From positions 124,001 through 188,000 of the forward strand of contig NZ_LIFX01000013.1 in assembly GCF_001297775.1 (NCBI RefSeq): a DNA stretch of 64,000 nt. Direction: 5' to 3'. The notes under the pieces are model-generated. The model made no database searches, was not told where the DNA came from, and saw only the letters and a list, made by a program, of their open reading frames with translations. Shown piece after piece: positions 56,918 through 64,000 of this stretch. Both the position numbers and the translations under genes were made by a program. How positions within the stretch are numbered: position 1 is the stretch's first letter; the number at the start of each line of letters is the position of its first letter. This stretch comes from Trabulsiella odontotermitis. GTDB taxonomy: Bacteria > Pseudomonadota > Gammaproteobacteria > Enterobacterales > Enterobacteriaceae.

Positions 56918-58471
56918 TTACGGGGATACATTCGGCATGGTTATGAGCCCCTGAGTGGATAACCATTCAGTGACCGGCATCAGCGTAAATTCGATGCACA
57001 ACAACCCGACCAGCGTCAGCACCACCGTGTAGGGCAGCGCCATCCACACCATCCGCCCATAAGAGAGACGAATCAACGGCGCCAGCGCCGAAGTCAGCAG
57101 GAACAGAAACGCCGCCTGACCGTTGGGTGTCGCCACCGAGGGCAGGTTGGTGCCGGTGTTGATCGCCACTGCCAGCAGTTCAAACTGCTTGAGGCTGATA
57201 ATCCCCTGTTCAAAAGCGGCTTTCGCTTCGTTGATATAAACCGTTCCGACGAACACGTTATCGGAAATGGACGACAGCAAGCCATTGAAGAGATAAAAGA
57301 GCGACAACTGCGCGTGGGGCGAGGCTTTGAGCACAAAAGCAATGATCGGCGCAAACAGATGCTGCTCGATAATCACGGCAACCACCGCGAAAAAGACAGT
57401 CAGCAGCGCGGCGAACGGCAGTGCTTCGGTAAACGCCTTGCCGATGGCGTGTTCATCCGTCACGCCGGAGAGTGACGAGGCGAGAATAATCACCGTCAGG
57501 CCAATCAGCCCGACTTCGGCCAGATGCAGCGCCAGCGCGACCACCAGCCAGATACCGATAATACCCTGCACAACAAGACGCATCGTCTCCTGACGGCTGC
57601 GTTGCTGACGGCTGCGCTCGTCATAGTTGTACAGCACCTTGCGCACGGATTCCGGCAGCGTTTCGCCATAACCAAACCAGCGGAATTTCTCCAGCAGGGC
57701 GCAGGTGAGCAGCCCGCACGCCAGCACCGGCAGCGTTACCGGCGACATGCGAATGACAAACGCGCCAAAATCCCAGCCCGCCGCTTTGGCGATGATCAGG
57801 TTTTGTGGCTCGCCAACCATGGTCATCACGCCGCCGAGGGCGGTGCCGACCCCCGCATGCATCATCAGGCTGCGCAGGAAGCTACGGAACTGCTCCAGCA
57901 CCTGACGGTCGTTTTTGTCGATGTCGCGATCGTCGCGCACGTCGTTGTCTTCCGTACGACTGGAGGCGGCGCGATGGTAAATGCCATAAAAACCGACGGC
58001 AACGCTGATGATCACCGCGACCACGGTCAGCGCGTCAAGGAAGGCGGAGAGAAACGCCGCCGCCAGGCAGAAGGCGAGGGAGAGCACCGTTTTGCTGCGA
58101 ATACTCAGCAGCAGGCGCGTGAAGATGGAGAGCAGCAACTGCTTCATAAAGTAGATGCCCGCTACCATGAAGATCAACAGCAGCAATACTTCAAGGTTAT
58201 TACTGATCTCTTCGCGCACATGTTCCGCGCTGGTCATGCCGATGGCGACCGCTTCGATAGCCAGCAGACCGCCGGGCAGCAGCGGGTAACACTTCAGCGC
58301 CATCGCGAGTGTAAAAATGAACTCAATCACCAGCATCCAGCCCGCGACAAAGGGACTGAGGTAAAAGACAATCGGGTTGATGATTAAGCAAAGTACCAGG
58401 GTAAGTTTGTACCAGTCCGGAGACTGACCAAGAAAGTTGCGCCACAGAGCGCGACTGTAAGAGATTTCCAC
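56918..58471 (-). CDS. nhaB: Na+/H+ antiporter NhaB
   Basis: 517 residues with about 12 membrane spans. Exports sodium in exchange for protons. Segments such as [20 protein letters not shown] and [20 protein letters not shown] are family hallmarks. GTG at 58471 gives the conserved [16 protein letters not shown] at 58480 and 58501 are alternatives. Divergent from fadR. Confidence 0.93.
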   Translation of the reverse strand: MEISYSRALWRNFLGQSPDWYKLTLVLCLIINPIVFYLSPFVAGWMLVIEFIFTLAMALKCYPLLPGGLLAIEAVAIGMTSAEHVREEISNNLEVLLLLIFMVAGIYFMKQLLLSIFTRLLLSIRSKTVLSLAFCLAAAFLSAFLDALTVVAVIISVAVGFYGIYHRAASSRTEDNDVRDDRDIDKNDRQVLEQFRSFLRSLMMHAGVGTALGGVMTMVGEPQNLIIAKAAGWDFGAFVIRMSPVTLPVLACGLLTCALLEKFRWFGYGETLPESVRKVLYNYDERSRQQRSRQETMRLVVQGIIGIWLVVALALHLAEVGLIGLTVIILASSLSGVTDEHAIGKAFTEALPFAALLTVFFAVVAVIIEQHLFAPIIAFVLKASPHAQLSLFYLFNGLLSSISDNVFVGTVYINEAKAAFEQGIISLKQFELLAVAINTGTNLPSVATPNGQAAFLFLLTSALAPLIRLSYGRMVWMALPYTVVLTLVGLLCIEFTLMPVTEWLSTQGLITMPNVSP

Positions 58472-58688
58472 GACGAACATCCATCCCGTCAAAAAAAACA
58501 AAAGTATAGTGTAAACGAAACTGCGGTGATCGTCTGAAAAGTGCGAAGTCCTGTTTCGGTATTGTTGAAGGAATACAAAAAATCGATCCAGGATCCCTTA
58601 TTAATTCACCGTGCGTGCTATCTGCCCCTGTATTGCTCTGGTATGATGAGTCCAATTTTTTGCAACACTGTGTAACGGAAATCTCTCT

Positions 58689-59408
58689 ATGGTCATTAAG
58701 GCGCAGAGCCCGGCGGGTTTCGCGGAAGAGTACATCATTGAAAGCATCTGGAATAACCGTTTTCCACCGGGCTCTATTCTCCCTGCTGAACGTGAACTCT
58801 CTGAATTAATCGGCGTTACGCGTACCACCTTACGCGAAGTGTTGCAGCGTTTAGCCCGTGACGGCTGGTTAACCATTCAGCACGGTAAACCCACAAAAGT
58901 GAATAACTTCTGGGAAACATCCGGCCTCAATATTCTGGAAACGCTGGCGCGTCTCGATCACGAAAGCGTGCCGCAGCTGATCGACAATCTGTTGTCCGTG
59001 CGTACCAACATTTCGACAATCTTCATCCGCACCGCGTTTCGTCAGCACCCGGAAAAAGCCCTGGAAGTGCTGGCCAGTGCGCGTGAAATTGAAGATCACG
59101 CCGACGCCTTCGCCGAGCTGGATTACAACATTTTCCGCGGCCTGGCGTTCGCCTCCGGCAACCCGATCTACGGGCTTATCATTAACGGCATGAAAGGGTT
59201 GTATACCCGCATCGGCCGTCACTACTTTGCCAACCCGGAAGCGCGCAATCTGGCGATGGGGTTCTATCACCGGCTGGTGAAAGTGTGCGAAGAGGGATTA
59301 TACGAGCAGGTGTACGAGGTGGTGCGCCGCTACGGTCATGACAGCGGTGAGATCTGGCACCGGATGCAGAAAACGCTGCCCGGCGACCTCGCGATCCACA
59401 GTCGCTAA
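58689..59408 (+). CDS. fadR: Fatty acid metabolism regulator FadR
   Basis: 239-residue GntR-family regulator, E. coli length. N-terminal winged helix ([31 protein letters not shown], about 34-65) and an acyl-CoA-binding C-terminal domain. Represses fad genes, including fadD here, and activates fabA/fabB. Confidence 0.96.
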   Translation: MVIKAQSPAGFAEEYIIESIWNNRFPPGSILPAERELSELIGVTRTTLREVLQRLARDGWLTIQHGKPTKVNNFWETSGLNILETLARLDHESVPQLIDNLLSVRTNISTIFIRTAFRQHPEKALEVLASAREIEDHADAFAELDYNIFRGLAFASGNPIYGLIINGMKGLYTRIGRHYFANPEARNLAMGFYHRLVKVCEEGLYEQVYEVVRRYGHDSGEIWHRMQKTLPGDLAIHSR

Positions 59409-59426
59409 CCCGTCCCGAAAAAAAGA

Positions 59427-59455
59427 AACCCGGCGCAGAAGGCCGGGTTTTTTGT
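59427..59455. terminator. Bidirectional terminator fadR/ycgB
   Basis: AACCCGGC / GCCGGGTT stem with T6 tail, between convergent fadR and ycgB. Confidence 0.85.
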
Positions 59456-60988
59456 TTATACCAGATTCTGCCGTGGCGGGCAGCGGTCGAGCAGTTCGAT
59501 GCTGCCGTCTGCGTTCTGCTGTTCCAGCAACACATCAAACCCCCACAACCGGTGCACGTGCTTGAGCACTTCCCGGCGCCCTAAATCAAGCGGCGCGCGG
59601 TTGTGTGGCACATAGCGCAGCGTCAGCGAACGGTCGCCGCGCAGATCCACGTTCCACACCTGAATGTTCGGCTCAAGATTACTGAGGTTGTACTGGGCAG
59701 ACAGCTTGTTGCGGATCTCCCGGTAGCCTTCCTCGTTATGAATGGCGGCAATTTCCAGATAGTTATTGCGATCGTCATCCAGCACGGTGAACAGGCGGAA
59801 ATCACGCATCACTTTCGGCGACAGGAACTGACTGATAAAGCTCTCGTCTTTAAAGTCACGCATCGCGAAATGCACCGTTTCCAGCCAGTCGGAACCCGCG
59901 ATATCCGGGAACCAGTATTTGTCCTCGTCGGTCGGCGACTGGCAGATGCGCTTGATATCCTGGAACATGGCGAAGCCCAGCGCATACGGGTTAATGCCGC
60001 TGTACCACGGGCTGTTGTAGGGCGGCTGGAACACCACGTTGGTGTGGCTGTGCAGAAATTCCAGCATAAAGCGCTCGGTCACTTTACCCTCATCATACAA
60101 ATGGTTGAGGATGGTGTAGTGCCAGAAGGTCGCCCAGCCTTCGTTCATCACCTGCGTCTGTTTCTGCGGATAAAAATACTGACTCACTTTGCGCACGATG
60201 CGCAGGATTTCACGCTGCCATGACTCCAGCAACGGCGCGTTTTTCTCCATAAAATAGAGCAGGTTTTCCTGTGGCTCAGAGGGGTAGCGACGCGCAGATT
60301 CCACCGTCTTCTCTTCCTCTTTCTTCGGCAGGGTGCGCCACAACATATTTACCTGGCTTTGCAGATACTCTTCCCGGCTTTTCTGCCGCGCTTTCTCCTC
60401 CTGCAGAGAGATTTTTTGCGGACGTTTGTAGCGGTCCACGCCGTAGTTCATCAGCGCGTGGCAGGAGTCGAGCAGTTTTTCGACCTCATCAACCCCGTAG
60501 CGCTCTTCGCATTCGGTGATGTATTTGCGGGCGAAAATCAGGTAGTCGACGATGGAGCTGGCATCCGTCCAGCTGCGGAACAGGTAGTTGTTTTTAAAGA
60601 ACGAATTGTGCCCGTAACAGGCGTGCGCCATCACCAGCGCCTGCATGGTAATGGTATTCTCTTCCATCAGATAGGCGATACAGGGATTGGAGTTGATCAC
60701 AATCTCATAAGCCAGCCCCTGCTGACCGTGCTTGTAGGCTCGCTCCGTTTCGATGAATTTCTTGCCAAACGACCAGTGTGGATAGTTGATCGGCATCCCG
60801 ACGCTCGAATAGGCGTCCATCATCTGCTCAGAGGTAATGACTTCGATTTGATGCGGATAGGTTTCCAGTCGGTAGAGTTTCGCCACCCGGTCGATCTCTG
60901 CCAGATAAACATCCAGCAGTTCGAAGGTCCAGTCGGGTCCATCGCTCAGACGTGTGCTGTCCTTATTTATGGAGTCAATCGTAGCCAT
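59456..60988 (-). CDS. ycgB: YcgB, SpoVR-family protein
   Basis: 510 residues as in E. coli. Conserved SpoVR phrases include HWSFGKKF, YGHNSFFKNN and MNEGWATFWHY with a metallopeptidase-like histidine/glutamate pattern. In enterobacteria it is a sigma-S-linked gene; SpoVR acts in the Bacillus spore cortex. Enzymatic activity unknown. Confidence 0.92.
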   Translation of the reverse strand: MATIDSINKDSTRLSDGPDWTFELLDVYLAEIDRVAKLYRLETYPHQIEVITSEQMMDAYSSVGMPINYPHWSFGKKFIETERAYKHGQQGLAYEIVINSNPCIAYLMEENTITMQALVMAHACYGHNSFFKNNYLFRSWTDASSIVDYLIFARKYITECEERYGVDEVEKLLDSCHALMNYGVDRYKRPQKISLQEEKARQKSREEYLQSQVNMLWRTLPKKEEEKTVESARRYPSEPQENLLYFMEKNAPLLESWQREILRIVRKVSQYFYPQKQTQVMNEGWATFWHYTILNHLYDEGKVTERFMLEFLHSHTNVVFQPPYNSPWYSGINPYALGFAMFQDIKRICQSPTDEDKYWFPDIAGSDWLETVHFAMRDFKDESFISQFLSPKVMRDFRLFTVLDDDRNNYLEIAAIHNEEGYREIRNKLSAQYNLSNLEPNIQVWNVDLRGDRSLTLRYVPHNRAPLDLGRREVLKHVHRLWGFDVLLEQQNADGSIELLDRCPPRQNLV

Positions 60989-61308
60989 TAGCGCGCCCTC
61001 GTTGTTGGCGGCCCTCTCTGTGTGGAGAGCCTCTTTTCAAGCATAGAACACCGCGCCATAAACCACAGGGCAAGGGAAATTTTTTCTTTGCGATTTTTCC
61101 ATGACAATGGCGAGAAAAAATCGGTTACACAGAATTTTACGCTGGCTAAATTTGACGCGCAGCAGGAGATCCTAAATCTCACATCACCCGGCTGGCGGGG
61201 CGCAGTGTGAGACAAGTCACCATAAAAAAAGCATATGTTGAATAATATTTTCATCTGCGTTATCAATTTGTAATTAGATGATTGTTCTTTTGCACAGATG
61301 GAGTGGCT
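60989..61308. other. Divergent promoter region ycgB/dadA
   Basis: 320 nt without a gene, AT-rich over 61210-61300 directly upstream of dadA. E. coli dadAX is controlled here by Lrp and CRP. I could not pick individual sites with confidence. Confidence 0.5.
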
Positions 61309-62607
61309 ATGCGTGTTGTCATACTGGGAAGTGGCGTTGTCGGCGTGACCAGCGCCTGGTATTTGAGTCAGGCAGGACATGATGTGACGGTTATCGACCG
61401 TGAGGCCGGGCCTGCGCTGGAAACCAGCGCCGCAAACGCCGGGCAAATTTCCCCGGGCTATGCCGCGCCCTGGGCGGCGCCGGGCGTGCCGCTGAAGGCG
61501 ATCAAATGGATGTTCCAGCGCCATGCGCCGCTGGCGATAAGCCTCGACGGGACCCAGTTCCAGCTCAAGTGGATGTGGCAGATGCTGCGCAACTGCGACA
61601 CGCGCCACTACATGGAAAACAAAGGCCGGATGGTACGGCTGGCCGAATACAGCCGCGACTGCCTGAAGGCGCTGCGTGAATCCACCGGTATCGAGTACGA
61701 AGGCCGCCAGGGTGGCACGTTACAACTCTTCCGTACCGAACAACAGTTTGAAAACGCCACCCGCGATATCGCGGTGCTGGAAGATGCCGGTGTGCCGTAT
61801 CAACTGCTGGAGGCGAACCGTCTGGCGGATGTGGAGCCTGCGCTGGCGGAAGTGGCACATAAGCTGACCGGCGGTTTGCGTCTGCCGAACGACGAAACCG
61901 GCGATTGCCAGCTCTTCACGCAACGGCTGGCGAAAATGGCAGAGCAGGCGGGGGTGAAATTCCGCTTTAATACACCGATCGACCGCCTGCTGTTCGACGG
62001 CGACCAGATCCACGGCGTGCAGTGCGGCGACGAACTGTTCAAAGCAGACGCGTTCGTGCTGGCGCTGGGCTCTTACTCGACGTCCATGCTGAAAGGCGTG
62101 GTGGATATTCCGGTTTATCCGCTGAAGGGCTATTCGCTGACCATCCCGGTCAAAGATGACGACGGCGCGCCAGTCTCGACTATCCTTGATGAAACCTACA
62201 AAATCGCCATCACCCGTTTTGACCAGCGCATTCGCGTCGGCGGGATGGCGGAGATTGTCGGCTTTAATACTGATCTGCTGCAACAGCGCCGTGAAACGCT
62301 GGAGATGGTGGTCCGTGATCTGTTCCCGCGCGGCGGCGTAGTGGAAGAGGCGACCTTCTGGACCGGCTTACGCCCGATGACCCCGGACGGTACGCCGGTG
62401 GTGGGTCGTACGCCATACAAAAATCTGTGGCTGAACACCGGACACGGCACGCTGGGCTGGACGATGGCCTGCGGCTCAGGTCAGCTCATCAGTGATTTGA
62501 TCTCCGGGCGCACACCGGCGATCCCGTTTGATGATCTGAGCGTGGCCCGTTATCAGGCAGGCTTCACGCCGTCCCGCGCGCAACATCTGCATGGTGCACA
62601 TCAATAA
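61309..62607 (+). CDS. dadA: D-amino acid dehydrogenase small subunit DadA
   Basis: 432 residues, E. coli length. Membrane-associated flavoenzyme oxidising D-alanine to pyruvate. FAD-binding [17 protein letters not shown] at the N-terminus and [20 protein letters not shown] near the C-terminus. Start at 61309 is the conserved MRVVILG. Operon with dadX. Confidence 0.96.
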   Translation: MRVVILGSGVVGVTSAWYLSQAGHDVTVIDREAGPALETSAANAGQISPGYAAPWAAPGVPLKAIKWMFQRHAPLAISLDGTQFQLKWMWQMLRNCDTRHYMENKGRMVRLAEYSRDCLKALRESTGIEYEGRQGGTLQLFRTEQQFENATRDIAVLEDAGVPYQLLEANRLADVEPALAEVAHKLTGGLRLPNDETGDCQLFTQRLAKMAEQAGVKFRFNTPIDRLLFDGDQIHGVQCGDELFKADAFVLALGSYSTSMLKGVVDIPVYPLKGYSLTIPVKDDDGAPVSTILDETYKIAITRFDQRIRVGGMAEIVGFNTDLLQQRRETLEMVVRDLFPRGGVVEEATFWTGLRPMTPDGTPVVGRTPYKNLWLNTGHGTLGWTMACGSGQLISDLISGRTPAIPFDDLSVARYQAGFTPSRAQHLHGAHQ

Positions 62608-62616
62608 GGAGCCGTC

Positions 62617-63687
62617 ATGTCACGTCCTGTACAGGCCAGCATTGATTTGCAGGCGCTGCGTCAGAACCTGAACATTATCCGCCGTGCCGCACCCCGGTCG
62701 CGGGTGTGGTCGGTGGTGAAAGCCAATGCCTATGGTCACGGTCTGGAACGTATCTGGAGCGCATTAAACAGCACAGACGGTTTTGCCTTACTGAATCTCG
62801 AAGAGGCGATCATGCTGCGTGAGCGCGGCTGGAAAGGGCCGATTCTGCTGCTGGAAGGGTTTTTCCATGCCGATGAACTGGAACTGTTCGACAAATACCG
62901 GCTGACCACCAGTATTCACAGTAACTGGCAAATCAAAGCTATTCAGCATGCCCGCCTCAATGCGCCGCTGGATGTTTACGTCAAAGTGAACAGCGGCATG
63001 AACCGGCTCGGCTTTGCGCCGGATCGTATTCATACCGTCTGGCAGCAACTGCGCGCGCTACCGGGTGTTGGCGAGATGACGCTGATGTCGCACTTTGCGG
63101 TCGCTGAACGTCCTGATGGCATTGATGAGGCGATGGCGCGCGTCGAGCAGGCGGCGGAAGGGCTGGAATGCCCCCGCTCGTTGTCAAATTCCGCCGCCAC
63201 GATGTGGCACCCGGAAGCGCATTATGACTGGGTTCGCCCGGGTATTGTGTTGTACGGCGCGTCACCGTCAGGCCAGTGGCAGGACATCGCCAACAGCGGC
63301 CTGAAACCGGTGATGACGCTCAGCAGCGAAATTATCGCCGTGCAGAACCTGAAACCAGGCGAGGGCGTGGGCTACGGCCAGCGCTACCTTGCGACACAAG
63401 AGCAGCGCATTGGTATCGTTGCCTGCGGCTACGCTGACGGTTATCCGCGTCATGCGCCGGACGGCACGCCGGTGCTGGTGGATGGCGTGCGCACCGGTAT
63501 CGTTGGCACCGTTTCGATGGATATGCTGGCGGTCGATTTAACGCCATGCCCGCAGGCGGGGATCGGCACGTCGGTTGAGCTGTGGGGCAAAGAGATTAAG
63601 ATTGATGATGTGGCTGCGGCCTGCGGTACGGTCGGCTATGAACTGATGTGTGCACTGGCACCGAGAGTGCCAGTTGTGACGGTGTAA
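62617..63687 (+). CDS. dadX: Catabolic alanine racemase DadX
   Basis: 356 residues. PLP-dependent racemase converting L- to D-alanine for DadA. PLP lysine K35 in [10 protein letters not shown], and the second-domain catalytic tyrosine region [16 protein letters not shown] overlaps the end of dadA, 9 nt before the ATG. Confidence 0.96.
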   Translation: MSRPVQASIDLQALRQNLNIIRRAAPRSRVWSVVKANAYGHGLERIWSALNSTDGFALLNLEEAIMLRERGWKGPILLLEGFFHADELELFDKYRLTTSIHSNWQIKAIQHARLNAPLDVYVKVNSGMNRLGFAPDRIHTVWQQLRALPGVGEMTLMSHFAVAERPDGIDEAMARVEQAAEGLECPRSLSNSAATMWHPEAHYDWVRPGIVLYGASPSGQWQDIANSGLKPVMTLSSEIIAVQNLKPGEGVGYGQRYLATQEQRIGIVACGYADGYPRHAPDGTPVLVDGVRTGIVGTVSMDMLAVDLTPCPQAGIGTSVELWGKEIKIDDVAAACGTVGYELMCALAPRVPVVTV

Positions 63688-63695
63688 CTTTCACT

Positions 63696-63729
63696 GAAAG
63701 CCCGGTGGCGCAAGCGTGCCGGGCTTTTA
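63696..63729. terminator. Terminator dadX/cvrA
   Basis: AAAGCCCGG / CCGGGCTTTT stem with a 13-nt loop between convergent genes. Confidence 0.8.
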
Positions 63730-63732
63730 GTT

Positions 63733-64000
63733 TTACTCGGTTTCTTCATTCGCGACACGAACACCGACTTTCCGCACCTCGTTATCTTCTTTCTCCGCCA
63801 CCGTCCAGATCATCCCGGCGAACTCCACCTGGTCACCGACAACCGGTGCCGCGCCGAGCAAATGCTGGATCAGATCGCCCAGCGACTGCTGGTTATCGCG
63901 AAACTCTTCACCGCCATCCAGACCGTAAATCAGTGCCACGTCAGCAAACTTCGCCGTGGCTTCGAGGATGAAATCACCGAAGAAACGCTGATCCAGCGCA
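63733..64000 (-). CDS. cvrA: CvrA (NhaP2), K+/H+ antiporter, C-terminal end
   Basis: Last 88 codons of a minus-strand gene that continues past the right edge. The segment [20 protein letters not shown] and [18 protein letters not shown] are typical of the C-terminal transporter-associated (CorC/HlyC-like) domain of CvrA. Position convergent to dadX is that of E. coli cvrA. Confidence 0.8.
   Translation of the reverse strand, partial: ALDQRFFGDFILEATAKFADVALIYGLDGGEEFRDNQQSLGDLIQHLLGAAPVVGDQVEFAGMIWTVAEKEDNEVRKVGVRVANEETE

Noticed and set aside
1-64000. tRNA, rRNA or CRISPR array
   Set aside because: No cloverleaf-like, ribosomal or regularly spaced repeat sequence was noticed by eye; a tRNAscan or CRISPR search was not possible.

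Overview
The window is a stretch of enterobacterial chromosome (Enterobacteriaceae, Gammaproteobacteria). Most proteins are close matches in length and sequence to Escherichia coli K-12 proteins (ProQ, Prc, HtpX, KdgR, CspC, ManXYZ, FadD, MinCDE, DsbB, FadR, DadAX), and the gene order over long blocks is that of the yebT to fadD and ycgN to cvrA regions. It is not E. coli itself: min genes sit directly after rnd, accessory genes replace several K-12 neighbours, and many proteins differ at numerous positions. I cannot name the genus with confidence; the Enterobacter/Citrobacter/Klebsiella/Kluyvera group fits. No rRNA, tRNA, CRISPR array or complete insertion sequence was seen.

Region by region. 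1-6.9 kb is accessory: a Zur-box-controlled zinc-type ABC transporter preceded by a 36-residue membrane mini-protein, a LysR regulator with a divergent oxidoreductase, a possible glycosyltransferase, an extra LpxP-like lipid A acyltransferase and a VirK/YbjX-like gene with a candidate PhoP box. 7-26.5 kb is core: pphA, yebV, rsmF, letB-letA, msrC, proQ-prc, htpX (sigma-32 promoter), yebQ, kdgR, yobH, mgrB, yebO, a broken yobF, cspC, rlmA, mntP with its Mn riboswitch and two MntR boxes, yobD, manZYX. 27-42 kb continues with yoaE, yoaD, sdaA, nudL-pabB, yoaH, yoaB, yoaA (LexA box), tsaB, yeaY, fadD (FadR site), rnd. 42-45.4 kb holds minE-minD-minC and ycgL-ycgM-ycgN.

45.4-56.2 kb is a second accessory segment: an AT-rich two-gene unit (39-residue membrane protein plus heptosyltransferase-family protein) and a complete chromosomal aerobactin locus (iucABCD-iutA with divergent shiF, Fur box between them). 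In K-12 the slot between ycgN and dsbB holds hlyE and umuDC. 56.2-64 kb returns to core: dsbB, nhaB, fadR, ycgB, dadA-dadX and the C-terminal end of cvrA.

Themes: metal homeostasis (Zur zinc uptake, Mn efflux, aerobactin iron uptake), envelope maintenance and modification (LetAB, Prc, HtpX, LpxP-like, VirK-like, MgrB, DsbB), fatty acid control (FadD, FadR) and sugar uptake (ManXYZ). The least explained items are the small membrane ORFs at 1112-1222 and 46650-46769, the decayed exported-protein reading frame at 21693-21900, and the disrupted yobF.
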